Virus record (IMG/VR): IMGVR_UViG_3300044855_000259
Coordinates: 1 to 36,690 of that record
Reading direction: 5' to 3' (one strand)
Source: a virus
DNA: 36,690 nt
Below, one piece after another: positions 15,068-22,776 of the stretch. Both the position numbers and the translations under genes were made by a program. Numbering within the stretch: position 1 is the stretch's first letter; the number at the start of each line of letters is the position of its first letter. The notes beneath the pieces were generated by a model, which was not told the DNA's origin, did not search any database, and saw nothing but the letters and a program-made list of their open reading frames with translations.

Positions 15068-17823
15068 TGGCACAGGCATCTCAGCAAGGCACCCAGCGGC
15101 AAATGCTAAAGGGCTCGGCCCTTGTTGCGGCCACTGCCGCCGCGGTGGCGTTCTTCACCGGCCAACCGGCTGCTGCCGCCTTTTTCATCACCTTCGCCAC
15201 GTCCTACACGCTTGGGCAGGTATCCGCGAGGATGGCGGCCAAGTCGTGGAACCAGGAAGTGATCGATCGCCGAGACATGGTGCGCTCGGCTGTTGCGCCT
15301 CGACGGGTCGTGTATGGCAACGTCTTGACGTCGGGCTCGCTGGTCTATGCCCAGGTCACCGGCTCCGAGAAGGAGTATCTGCACCTGGTCGTTGCGGTGG
15401 CAGAGGGGGAGGTGCATTCGCTGGGCGAGCTGTGGCTCAACGACCAGCGGCTGGACGATCCGGACGGCACGGGGCATATCTCCACCGGCCCGTACGCCAA
15501 CCTCGTGCGCATCAAGAAATACGTCGGCACGGCCACGCAGACCGCCGACGCCGATCTGGTGTCCGAGTCCGGCGGCAAGTGGACAACGAACCATCGCCTG
15601 CTCGGGATTGCGTACTTCTACCTGCGGCTCAAGTGGGATCAGAACGTTTTCGCCAACGGCATCCCGAACGCGCGAATCATGGTGCGCGGTCCGCGGGTGT
15701 TTGATCCGCGGGACTCCGGTTCTCGCGTCACGGCGAATCCGGCGCTGCTGCGTCGGCACTACTACCTGGCCAGCTACGGCCTCGGGTGTGACTCGACCGA
15801 GGTCGACGACACCACGATATCGACGGCGGCGAACTGGTGCGACGAGTGGGTCGCCCTCGACTCGTCTGTGTCGGTGTCTGTCACCTGTGACCACACGAAA
15901 GACATCCTGACCACGTCGACCAATGAGTCGCGGATCTCGACTGGCGACCGATGCACGCTGAACGCCTCCCTGGCGCCGACGGGGTTGCCTGGAGGGACGT
16001 ACTACGTGATCCGCCTCGACGCCACGACTCTGCGCCTGGCCTCGTCCTACGTGAACGCCCTCGAGGGGGTGCACGTCGCGTTCAGTTCCAACGGCACGGG
16101 CGTGACGCTGAATACCTTCTCTCAGCGTCGCTACGCCGCGCACGGCACGTTCACTCTGGACCAGACCCCGGCCGAGATCGACGACGGACTGCAGGCCGCC
16201 ATGGCGGGCTCGGCGGTCTATTCGGAGGGCAAGTGGCGCATGTACGCGGGTGTCTACACGGCGCCGGCGATCACGCTCACGGCCGACGACCTGCGCGGCC
16301 CGTACGTTGTCGAGCCGAGAAAGGCGCGGAAGGATTTGATCAACGAGATCCGCGGCACCTACACCGACCCGAGCAAGGGGTGGATATCCACAGACTTTTC
16401 CCCGGTCCGCGACGCCACCTACGTCTCCCAGGACGGCGGCGATGTCAGCACCAGGTCGGTCGATCTGGCCTGGGTGACCAATCCGTTCAATGCGCAGCGA
16501 CTCGCCAAGATCTTCTTGCGGCGCTCAAGGGCGGCGCAGATCGTGATGCCGTGCAAGCTGACGGCGTTCCAGGCGGCAACGGCTGAGGCCGTGAACGTCA
16601 CGCTGCCCCAGGTGGGCTACTCGGCGAGGGCTCACCGGATCATCGGCTGGAAGCTGAACGGCGAGGACGGCGCGATCGGCGTCGACATCGTGGCTGAAGA
16701 GGACTCGGCCAACATCTATGACTGGAGCGCGACCGAGGGTATACCGCCGCTGCAATGGTCGACCGTGACCCGCGTGGACCCGCTGACGGTCTCTCCGCCC
16801 ACCGGGCTATCGCTGTCTTCGTCGGACGCTGATGCGGTCAGCAACACGGATGGAACCAGGATTCCGCGGATCAATGTGTCTTGGTCATCTGCCGCAGACC
16901 CAAACCCCTCCGGGTACGAGCTGCAGTGGAAGACGGTGGCGGCAGCTGGCTACTCAGAGGCCATGACCGTCCCGTCCAACATCACCCAGGCGTATGTCGG
17001 CCCTGTGCGCGATGCAACGGCCTACAACGTGCGCGTGCGAACGGTTCGCAGCAACGGCCAGCGGTCGGAGTGGCTGACTGGCACGCATACCGTATCGCCC
17101 AAGACCGGCGGCGTGACGGCTCCGACCAGTCTGTCCGTCACGGCCGCGCCCGGTGGCTACGATCTGGTGTGGTCCGCCAGTCCGGACGCGGACTATCGCG
17201 ACTCGACTGTGCTGGAGGCCACGTCGAACAATCGAGCGGCGGCGGTGGAGCTGGTCACCGTCGGGGGCACCCGGTTCTCCCGGACGGGGCTGTCGGGGAG
17301 CGTGTCGCGGTGGTACTGGGTACGGCACAACGATCGCACCGGCAACGAGTCGACGTACTTCCCGGCCAGCGCGACCGCGGGTGTCACTGCCGTCACCCTG
17401 GCGCTCGGCGGTGGCGGTGTGCGTACGGTCGCCAACGCCACCACTATCACCGCAGCGCCTGGGAGCAATCCGCCTGGCGGTGACGACTACTGGGCGGTGT
17501 ACTCCGAGCATGACGACAAGATCTACCGCTGGTTGCCGGCCAGCGGCGCCTACTCTAAAGCGGCCGACGGCGGCGACCTGGTTGCGGGCAGCGTTGCGGC
17601 GGACAAAATCGCCGTGGCCAATCTGGCGGCAATTAGCGCCAACTTGGGCAGCGTTACGGCGGGCTCGATCGACATCGGCGGGGGCAAGTTTTCGGTGGAC
17701 TCGTCGGGCAACGCGACAATCCGCAGCGGCACGACCGGCCAGCGTCTCGAGGTGACCAACAATGTCATCCGGGTATACGACGCCAGCGGCGTGCTGCGGG
17801 TGAAGATCGGAGATCTCAGCTGA
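15067..17823 (+). CDS. Tip attachment / host specificity protein (J-like), 918 aa
   Basis: The central tip protein that contacts the receptor. The ATG at 15067 overlaps the preceding stop; the longer frame would enter the upstream gene. Residues 16-52 are hydrophobic (LVAATAAAVAFFTGQPAAAAFF), as often found at the N-terminus of such hub proteins. Residues ~70-300 hold the hub part (RRVVYGNVLTSGSLVYAQ). Two FnIII-like domains follow at about residues 575-680 and 680-780, then a C-terminal fibre-like region with VAADKIAVANLAAISANLGSVTAGSI, typical of J-like tails. FnIII copies and tip are usually the variable receptor-binding parts. Confidence 0.92.
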   Translation: MAQASQQGTQRQMLKGSALVAATAAAVAFFTGQPAAAAFFITFATSYTLGQVSARMAAKSWNQEVIDRRDMVRSAVAPRRVVYGNVLTSGSLVYAQVTGSEKEYLHLVVAVAEGEVHSLGELWLNDQRLDDPDGTGHISTGPYANLVRIKKYVGTATQTADADLVSESGGKWTTNHRLLGIAYFYLRLKWDQNVFANGIPNARIMVRGPRVFDPRDSGSRVTANPALLRRHYYLASYGLGCDSTEVDDTTISTAANWCDEWVALDSSVSVSVTCDHTKDILTTSTNESRISTGDRCTLNASLAPTGLPGGTYYVIRLDATTLRLASSYVNALEGVHVAFSSNGTGVTLNTFSQRRYAAHGTFTLDQTPAEIDDGLQAAMAGSAVYSEGKWRMYAGVYTAPAITLTADDLRGPYVVEPRKARKDLINEIRGTYTDPSKGWISTDFSPVRDATYVSQDGGDVSTRSVDLAWVTNPFNAQRLAKIFLRRSRAAQIVMPCKLTAFQAATAEAVNVTLPQVGYSARAHRIIGWKLNGEDGAIGVDIVAEEDSANIYDWSATEGIPPLQWSTVTRVDPLTVSPPTGLSLSSSDADAVSNTDGTRIPRINVSWSSAADPNPSGYELQWKTVAAAGYSEAMTVPSNITQAYVGPVRDATAYNVRVRTVRSNGQRSEWLTGTHTVSPKTGGVTAPTSLSVTAAPGGYDLVWSASPDADYRDSTVLEATSNNRAAAVELVTVGGTRFSRTGLSGSVSRWYWVRHNDRTGNESTYFPASATAGVTAVTLALGGGGVRTVANATTITAAPGSNPPGGDDYWAVYSEHDDKIYRWLPASGAYSKAADGGDLVAGSVAADKIAVANLAAISANLGSVTAGSIDIGGGKFSVDSSGNATIRSGTTGQRLEVTNNVIRVYDASGVLRVKIGDLS

Positions 17824-18122
17824 TGGCGTACGGGCTTGAAATCTTCAACGCATCGGGCGTGCGGACGCTGTCGGTAACGGCGCGGCTCACTCGGTTGATC
17901 TACACGCGGTTCCTGCCGGCGGCTGAAACGTCGTCCGCAAGCGTGTCCGGCTTTGACGCCGCCACGTGCGTGGCAATGGTGGTGCCTCGGCTTCCGTCAC
18001 TCACGGCATCAAGTAGTCGCGTTGGACACAACATCACCATATCCGGGACGACCGTCTCCTGGACTCCGGGCAGCGCGAGCTTTCGTGCGGACTCCGATCT
18101 GCTGGTGTTCGCGTACCAATGA
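17823..18122 (+). CDS. Tail-tip accessory protein with GLEIFNASG motif, 99 aa
   Basis: Begins MAYGLEIFNASGVRTLSV, a common opening for small phage tail proteins that follow J-like genes. It is all-beta in pattern and has no signal peptide. The same motif opens the next gene and recurs in its middle, so the two genes share a module. Start overlaps the J-like stop; the end is ATGA with the next gene. Probably a minor tip or fibre protein; function unproven. Confidence 0.82.
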   Translation: MAYGLEIFNASGVRTLSVTARLTRLIYTRFLPAAETSSASVSGFDAATCVAMVVPRLPSLTASSSRVGHNITISGTTVSWTPGSASFRADSDLLVFAYQ

Positions 18123-18823
18123 GCTTCGGAATCGAAGTGCAGAACGCGTCGGGGAACATCGTGATCGATGGCCAGTTCCGGAATCATGCTGTGATTGCCA
18201 GTGGTTCGGGCACCACTGCGTCCCTCGGCGGGTTCGTGCTGGATTCCAAGGTATTCAAGGCCACCCTCGGCTCGCCGATTGCCCTGTCTCGCAGCCCGAT
18301 GATCTGGGGACGCATCGGAACAGACAATGCCTACATGGGCCTTGTGGGGCTTGAGGTCAATGGGTCATCCGAACTGACGGGGTTCTGGATCGGCAGCGAC
18401 AACGCCTTCGGCGCCGGTCCATCGCGAACTGTTGACTGGCGAATCACTGCGGCATCCGTGGCTGGTAGCGGGGCGGCCTATGGCCTGCAGGTGTTCGATG
18501 CCGCCGGCGCTCGCGTATTCGATTCCGGTTTGGAGTATTTGGACATCGCCCATGCTTCGTCTGCGTTTACGCTGACAGACTCGGGGACGACGCGCACCTA
18601 CTCCACGCTTGCTAATCCCTGGTTCAATCTGTCGGCGTTGGCGTATCTGCGGACGACCAGCCCCAGCGGAGACGACACCCACTGGGAGTGCGCAATGGTG
18701 GCGCGCACGTCATCGACATCGGCCATCGTCGCGATCACGCCATATGCCTACCTGGCTGGAGACTTTTTCTACTCCGCGATCGGTGGCGGGTCTCAGCAGC
18801 GTCAACTGGTGCTTGCCGCATGA
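18119..18823 (+). CDS. Tail-tip protein with two GLEV-type modules, 234 aa
   Basis: Two tandem related halves are visible: residues 1-~110 start SFGIEVQNASGNIVIDGQ and residues ~120-234 start AYGLQVFDAAGARVFDSG. Both resemble the start of the preceding 99-residue protein. The composition is beta-rich and Ser/Thr/Gly-rich. Such proteins appear in the receptor-binding end of tail operons. No enzyme motif seen. Start by ATGA overlap. Confidence 0.82.
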   Translation: MSFGIEVQNASGNIVIDGQFRNHAVIASGSGTTASLGGFVLDSKVFKATLGSPIALSRSPMIWGRIGTDNAYMGLVGLEVNGSSELTGFWIGSDNAFGAGPSRTVDWRITAASVAGSGAAYGLQVFDAAGARVFDSGLEYLDIAHASSAFTLTDSGTTRTYSTLANPWFNLSALAYLRTTSPSGDDTHWECAMVARTSSTSAIVAITPYAYLAGDFFYSAIGGGSQQRQLVLAA

Positions 18824-19275
18824 ACAGCGTCGGCCGGCGTGACGAGCGAATGAGCGTGGAGACGGTCCAATACTACCTAGCCGACAGTGACGGCCGCATC
18901 GTAGAAACGGGGTGTTGCCGAAGGGATCACGTGTCGCTGCAGGCGCGTGAAGGCGTGACGGCGCACGAAGGCTGGGCGACGCACGAGCAATATCTACACC
19001 GCGCCAGTGGTGAACTTGTGCACCGTGCGCGCTGGGCCGCGCCCGAGATAGTGACCATCCGCGCGGATGGTGTTGATGCCGCCATCATCAGCGTCCCGCA
19101 CCGTGCGCGCTGCTACGTGAATGGGCCGGTACCGGTGCCGCCGTGGGTCCAAGACGAAGCGACCGGCTGCCGTATCACCACGATCGTGGCTGGCCGCTAC
19201 CAGCTGCACGTCGACCCGGTCGAGCAGATGCCGGTCGTTATCCACATCCACGCGGTGGTGGCGGAAAATCATTAA
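18820..19275 (+). CDS. Hypothetical protein after tail-tip genes, 151 aa
   Basis: Function unknown. I chose the ATG at 18820 because it overlaps the preceding stop (ATGA); an internal ATG at 18850 (MSVETVQYYLAD) is also possible and would remove ten residues. The product is beta-rich with many His and Arg residues and ends with QLHVDPVEQMPVVIHIHAVV. No signal or membrane segment. Position suggests a tail-tip or fibre-assembly protein. Confidence 0.75.
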   Translation: MNSVGRRDERMSVETVQYYLADSDGRIVETGCCRRDHVSLQAREGVTAHEGWATHEQYLHRASGELVHRARWAAPEIVTIRADGVDAAIISVPHRARCYVNGPVPVPPWVQDEATGCRITTIVAGRYQLHVDPVEQMPVVIHIHAVVAENH

Positions 19276-19292
19276 CTGCAACGGGTGAACGA

Positions 19293-19598
19293 ATGAAACG
19301 GCGCGGGAATGTGCTGATAAAAATGGTCAAGCTAAAGGCGATGGGGTTTCTGTGCGGCCTGGGTATCTTCGTCGGCACGATGGCAATGGCAAGTGGCGAG
19401 CTGGTGCTCAGTGCGTGGGAGGTCGAGCATCTGCTGGTCCCGCTGATGCTGGCGATCGTGTCGGCCGGCGCGTGGTTCATTCGCTCAATCGATCGGAGAC
19501 TGTCGCGGCTGGCAGAGCAGGTGGCCGGGGTCGGAAGTCGAATCTCGCACATTGAGGGCAAACTGGACATCTCTCAAACCGGCGGGCACGTCCGGTGA
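19293..19598 (+). CDS. Two-helix membrane protein of lysis region, 101 aa
   Basis: Two hydrophobic helices are seen: roughly residues 16-34 (AMGFLCGLGIFVGTMAMA) and 47-63 (HLLVPLMLAIVSAGAWFI), followed by a charged coiled-coil tail (RSIDRRLSRLAEQVAGVGSRISHIEGKLD). This layout fits a holin, antiholin or membrane-anchored accessory protein. It opens the lysis cassette. A separate, more typical holin lies at 20516, so this could be the antiholin or a second holin. Start ATG at 19293; its stop overlaps the next GTG start. Confidence 0.78.
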   Translation: MKRRGNVLIKMVKLKAMGFLCGLGIFVGTMAMASGELVLSAWEVEHLLVPLMLAIVSAGAWFIRSIDRRLSRLAEQVAGVGSRISHIEGKLDISQTGGHVR

Positions 19599-19720
19599 AC
19601 TGGTACGCCAACGCCATGTTCGGCGCCGTGATGTTTGCGGTGATCGTGCTGGCGATCGGCTGGTGGCTCGCGTCTCCCCGGCCCAAGAAGCGCCGACGTG
19701 GTAAGCGAGCGCGTCCGTAA
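19595..19720 (+). CDS. Small single-helix membrane protein, 41 aa
   Basis: A short gene with GTG start overlapping the previous stop (GTGA, 19595-19598). It encodes MNWYANAMFGAVMFAVIV..., one transmembrane helix of about 20 residues ending WWLAS, then a very basic tail (PRPKKRRRGKRARP). The tail should stay in the cytoplasm. Size and place fit a small lysis-region membrane protein such as an antiholin or regulator. The end overlaps the following gene by 23 bases in another frame. Confidence 0.6.
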   Translation: MNWYANAMFGAVMFAVIVLAIGWWLASPRPKKRRRGKRARP

Positions 19721-20069
19721 CCTGCTCGCGAAAATCGCCGGGCGATCGCCCGACGGTGACGCCGACTCGACGGAGCCGCTGATCGCGGCGTGGCATGACC
19801 TGCGGATTGCGCTCGACGATGCGGACGATCTGTGTACGTGCATCGAGCTGGCGGACGAAATTGAGCGCTGGGGCGCGATATTCGCCGCCACCGAGACGAA
19901 CGGCCTCATTCGAACGTTCATTTTTCTGGTCGGGCTTGCAAAGGACTACGAGCAACGCCACGGAAAAACGGCCGCTGCTCGCATGCTGCGGAATCTGATG
20001 GCGCTGATGGGCGAAACCGCCACGGTTGAAACGTTGCAGTTCGTCCAGGCAAAGGAGCCGCACGAATGA
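19698..20069 (+). CDS. Hypothetical soluble protein in lysis cassette, 123 aa
   Basis: GTG start at 19698. Almost entirely helical by pattern, acidic in the middle (LDDADDLCTCIELADEIERW), with no membrane segment or export signal and no enzymatic motif that I recognise. It ends with an ATGA overlap with the DUF5675 gene, so it is translated with the lysis genes. Its role is unknown. Confidence 0.7.
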   Translation: MVSERVRNLLAKIAGRSPDGDADSTEPLIAAWHDLRIALDDADDLCTCIELADEIERWGAIFAATETNGLIRTFIFLVGLAKDYEQRHGKTAAARMLRNLMALMGETATVETLQFVQAKEPHE

Positions 20070-20506
20070 ACCTGCTACTAAAACGCGAAGCGCTCATCGA
20101 GGACGTCACGGCGGGGTCGCTGTGGATAGATGGAGAGTTCTTCTGCTGGACCCTCGAGGACCCGGTGCGCGAGCTGGTCACGCCGCAGGGCTGGGTGTGG
20201 CGCCCGATCCTGAAGGTAGTCGGTAAGACGGCGATTCCCTCCGGCCGCTACCCGGTGACGGTGACATTCAGCAACCGGTTCCGCCGTCGGATGCCGCTGA
20301 TCATGAACGTGCCCGACTTCACGGGCATTCGGTTCCACGGTGGCGTGACCGTCGATCACACGGAAGGCTGTCCGCTGATGGGTCGGTGGCGGTCTGACGA
20401 TTATCGGACCATCGGCAACAGCGAGTCCCTGACCGGCGAGCTGGTGACGCTGATCGACAGCGCGGAGCGGCACGGCAAGGTGTACGTGGAAGTGCGGAAC
20501 CCATAG
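20066..20506 (+). CDS. DUF5675 family protein, candidate lysis enzyme, 146 aa
   Basis: The pattern fits DUF5675: N-terminal LLLKREALIEDVTAGSLWIDGEFFCWTLEDPVRE, a central TAIPSGRYPVTVTFSNRF, then GIRFHGG (His91), DHTEGCPLMG (His98, Cys102). The order HG...(T/S)xGC recalls the L,D-transpeptidase/YkuD catalytic motif, so a peptidoglycan-acting cysteine enzyme is possible. No other endolysin-like protein was found in the genome and this gene lies four bases past an overlap in the lysis cassette, next to the holin. It has no signal peptide, so it would rely on the holin. The enzymatic role is inference. Confidence 0.85.
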   Translation: MNLLLKREALIEDVTAGSLWIDGEFFCWTLEDPVRELVTPQGWVWRPILKVVGKTAIPSGRYPVTVTFSNRFRRRMPLIMNVPDFTGIRFHGGVTVDHTEGCPLMGRWRSDDYRTIGNSESLTGELVTLIDSAERHGKVYVEVRNP

Positions 20507-20515
20507 GAGACGCGG

Positions 20516-20710
20516 ATGGACGGATACAAGACATTGATCGGGGCTTTCGTCGCGGCGGCGGCCCAGGTGCTAGCCCTGGCCGGCATCCAGATCGAAGACG
20601 TGGCTGGCGTGACGAATGCCGTGGTGACACTCGTCGGCCTGGGCATTGTGATTTATGGGCGGCTCAAGGCTACAAAGCCCGGCCCGCTCGCAAAGCAACC
20701 GGAGAAATGA
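20516..20710 (+). CDS. Holin, 64 aa
   Basis: Short protein with two hydrophobic helices (LIGAFVAAAAQVLALAGIQI and NAVVTLVGLGIVIYG) and a basic tail (RLKATKPGPLAKQPEK). The form MDGYKTLIGAFV...YGRLKATKPG is a familiar phage holin pattern. An AGGAG-like site (ATAGGAGAC) precedes the ATG. It would form the inner-membrane lesion that lets the cytoplasmic lysis enzyme out. Confidence 0.85.
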   Translation: MDGYKTLIGAFVAAAAQVLALAGIQIEDVAGVTNAVVTLVGLGIVIYGRLKATKPGPLAKQPEK

Positions 20711-20711
20711 A

Positions 20712-21044
20712 ATGAAACAACTTGCATACGCTTGGGTGTTGCTGCTCCTGCTGGTGGGGTGCGCCAACCTGACCCGGCCGGCCAACCTCGAGCAGTCGCT
20801 CGCCTACGCCCAGGCGCAGGTCGGCGCGGCCTACAAGACTGTGGCGGATCTGACCCGTCGACAGCAGATCGACAAGCCGCGCGCCCGCGAGCTGATCGGC
20901 CAGATCGACCAGGCCGACGCCTCGATCAAGGCCTCGCGCGTCGCGTTCGCTGCCGGCGATCTCACAACGGCACAGGGGCGGCTCGACGCGGCCCTGGCGC
21001 TGCTCCTGACCGTCGAGACTGCCCTCGGAGGGGCCACGCCATGA
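20712..21044 (+). CDS. Phage lipoprotein in lysis cassette (possible outer spanin), 110 aa
   Basis: Signal peptide with lipobox: MKQLAYAWVLLLLLVGC, cleavage before Cys17. The mature part is helical and Ala/Gln-rich (EQSLAYAQAQVGAAYKTVADLTRRQQIDKPRARELIGQIDQADASI). A lipoprotein following a holin is the usual place of an outer-membrane spanin, but o-spanins are often shorter and Pro-rich, so the assignment is open. The stop overlaps the next start (ATGA). Confidence 0.85.
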   Translation: MKQLAYAWVLLLLLVGCANLTRPANLEQSLAYAQAQVGAAYKTVADLTRRQQIDKPRARELIGQIDQADASIKASRVAFAAGDLTTAQGRLDAALALLLTVETALGGATP

Positions 21045-21244
21045 CCGACACACAGAAGCTTGTGGGGCACATCGCCTCGCTGCTGCAGGCCGCAACGAAC
21101 GCCACGACGGCCGCCACGGAGATCTCCGGCATTCTGCAGATCATGCAGGCCGCCGGCCGGGACCGGCTGACGGACGACGAGTGGTCCCGGATTGATCAGC
21201 GGGTGGCCGATGCCCGGGCGGATGCGGTGGCGGCGGCGGGGTAG
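21041..21244 (+). CDS. Hypothetical helical protein, last late gene, 67 aa
   Basis: ATG at 21041 overlaps the lipoprotein stop. Small, helical, with LTDDEWSRIDQRVADARADAVAAAG at the end, a pattern seen in many small phage proteins of this region. No signal peptide or membrane helix. Function unknown; it is the final gene before the convergent integrase operon. Confidence 0.72.
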   Translation: MTDTQKLVGHIASLLQAATNATTAATEISGILQIMQAAGRDRLTDDEWSRIDQRVADARADAVAAAG

Positions 21245-21414
21245 CGTCCAAAACGAAACAAAACGGCACCAGATTCCATAGACACGAAAGTCGGCAAAGC
21301 GGGCCAGATTGAATTGGACGCCGAGCCGTGAATGTCTTGCCGCATCAGGGCGATGCGTGCAATCTCTTGCCGTGCTGCTGCATTACTGGCGTATGTCCTA
21401 AGCCGTTGATTCCG
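21245..21414. other. Probable attP region between late genes and integrase
   Basis: This 170-bp gap separates convergent gene sets and touches the 3' end of the integrase gene, a common site of attP in temperate phages. It contains one GTCCAAAAC at 21246-21254 that matches a palindrome inside the integrase end (21434-21451). No tRNA 3'-end signature was recognised and no coding region is seen. The exact core cannot be set without the host junction. Confidence 0.5.
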
Positions 21415-22413
21415 CTACCCCTTCTGTCTACTATTTTGGACCTGTCCAAAACTCGGGCCGTTTGCCTCGACAGGAGCCTTGTCGCGAAGGTACCGGATTG
21501 TGGTCCCTGAGTGCCGGTGCCCGGCCAGCGCAGTCGGGTCCTCGCCCTGCTGCCGGGCCGCTGTGATCGCCATGGCGCGGAGGTCGTGCAGGTGGGCGTC
21601 ATCGACCCGTGCACGTTCGCAGGCGGCGTCCCACTGATCGCGGATCGCGCGGTAGTCCGCCTGGCGGCCTCGCTTGCCCTGGATCAACCAGGCGCTCGTG
21701 ATCTTGCCCCGGAGTGTCCGGGCCCGGGCCACGACAGCGGCCAGCTCGGGATTGTGAACGATCATCTTCTGGCCGGTCTTCTGCTGGACAAATTCGATCG
21801 AGCCGTCGGGCTGCACGTGCTCGTGCCGGATCGACAGGACGTCCCCGATCCGCTGGCCGGTTAGGTAGCAAAGGTCCATCACGACCTGCAGGCGATCCGC
21901 GGCGGCGGCGTAGATGGCGGCGTACTCGTGTGGCGTGATCAGGCGGTCCCTCGGGCGCTGTGGCAGCCGCTGCACGGCCCGCGCGGGGTTGTCTGTGATC
22001 AACTCGAGGTCGAGGGCGTAGTCGAGGACGCCACGGAGCACCGAGAGGCATCGATTCGCCATGCCGGCCCGGTCTTTCATCCCTCGCAGTAGAGTCTTGA
22101 TGTGCACGGGGCGCAGCTGGTCGGGCTCGAATTCGGCGAACGCTTCTCTGAGGATGTCTGCGGCGGTGCGGTACTGTTCAGCGGTCGAGGCCTTGACCCT
22201 GGCGCAGATCTCGATCATGGCTTCGTCGACCAGTCGTGCCCAGTTGCCAGACGCCTGCGGTGCCGGCTGGATGCGCCTGGCGTACTCGGCCAGCGCTGCC
22301 GGTAGATCAGGTCCCAGCGGGTGCCACTTCTTTGCGACCACGTGATAGTACCGGCCGCGCCTGTGGTACACGCACGGTGGGAGGTGCCTGTCGGACTTCC
22401 TGGGTCGGGCCAC
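21415..22413 (-). CDS. int: Tyrosine-family site-specific integrase, 332 aa
   Basis: Integrates and excises the phage at attP/attB. N-terminal arm-binding pattern MARPRKSDRHLPPCVYHRRGRYYHV is typical of phage integrases. The core-binding domain spans about residues 55-145. Catalytic residues are seen: Arg188 (TGQRIGDVL), Lys212 (QQKTG), His276 and Arg279 (HDLR), His299 (GHRHS) and nucleophile Tyr308 (TTIRYLRDK). It is the last gene of the leftward operon and its 3' end borders the probable attP. Its 5' end overlaps the DUF4224 gene by 107 bases in a different frame. Confidence 0.96.
   Translation of the reverse strand: MARPRKSDRHLPPCVYHRRGRYYHVVAKKWHPLGPDLPAALAEYARRIQPAPQASGNWARLVDEAMIEICARVKASTAEQYRTAADILREAFAEFEPDQLRPVHIKTLLRGMKDRAGMANRCLSVLRGVLDYALDLELITDNPARAVQRLPQRPRDRLITPHEYAAIYAAAADRLQVVMDLCYLTGQRIGDVLSIRHEHVQPDGSIEFVQQKTGQKMIVHNPELAAVVARARTLRGKITSAWLIQGKRGRQADYRAIRDQWDAACERARVDDAHLHDLRAMAITAARQQGEDPTALAGHRHSGTTIRYLRDKAPVEANGPSFGQVQNSRQKG
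21434..21451. repeat. Perfect inverted repeat TTTTGGAC-CT-GTCCAAAA at integrase 3' end
   Basis: Two 8-base arms separated by CT lie inside the last codons of the integrase gene. The half-site GTCCAAAAC occurs again 198 bp away at 21246-21254. It may be an integrase or accessory-protein binding site, or a bidirectional RNA hairpin between convergent operons. Confidence 0.65.
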
Positions 22414-22555
22414 GGTCTAGGTCTCGGAGAAGGACGATGATTGTGCCATCTGTGCGTTTTCGATACGGAATTCCCAGCGCGGCGAGCTGGCGAGCCTGGG
22501 CGGACGGGCGACGGCGGCCGGTGATTGCCAGCAGCTCGTCGGCGGATAGGATCAC
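22307..22555 (-). CDS. DUF4224 family protein, 82 aa
   Basis: Contains the DUF4224 pattern: LSADELLAITGRRRPSAQARQLAALGIPYRKRTDGTIIVL. Genes of this family regularly precede integrases, so it may be an excisionase-like or integrase accessory protein; the N-terminal half resembles a small DNA-binding helix pair. The GTG start at 22555 overlaps the upstream stop (GTGA). The last third is Pro/Arg-rich and lies over the first 107 bases of the integrase gene. Confidence 0.85.
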   Translation of the reverse strand: MILSADELLAITGRRRPSAQARQLAALGIPYRKRTDGTIIVLLRDLDRGPTQEVRQAPPTVRVPQARPVLSRGRKEVAPAGT

Positions 22556-22776
22556 TTCGGCGGCTCCACGCGCGCAAAGTAAACGCAGTCGGTCGGGAGT
22601 TCCTTGCGCCGATTGATCGTGCCGCCGTTTGGAACGGGCTTTTGCAAAAAATACATAGACGCCGGCAGCTTCGGCGGGACGAATGTCCACGTACACATGC
22701 CGTCGCCACACGGGTGCAGTGCGCCCGACCTCGTGCGCAACCATGCCGCGTGCTTGCAGTGTGTGCAGTCTTTCAT
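22552..22776 (-). CDS. Small Cys-rich protein, 74 aa
   Basis: Start chosen at 22776 because GGGGAGGGGAAGGG lies directly ahead and it overlaps the upstream stop (ATGA). The N-terminal ~30 residues carry CTHC, HPCGDGMC and a further His, suggesting a small zinc-binding fold. The rest has no known motif. Function unknown; part of the leftward early operon. Confidence 0.72.
   Translation of the reverse strand: MKDCTHCKHAAWLRTRSGALHPCGDGMCTWTFVPPKLPASMYFLQKPVPNGGTINRRKELPTDCVYFARVEPPK

Noticed and set aside
21245-21414. tRNA gene or tRNA 3' end as attachment core
   Set aside because: Short GGCACCA and GATTCC-like strings occur, but no T-arm or acceptor pairing could be built.
21434-21451. Intrinsic terminator for both convergent operons
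   Set aside because: The palindrome has short T/A flanks within the stem only and no T-run after it; a protein-binding role is as likely.
21328-21510. 60-codon plus-strand frame in the attP region
   Set aside because: It has no ribosome site, runs antisense into the integrase end, and its product has no recognisable feature.
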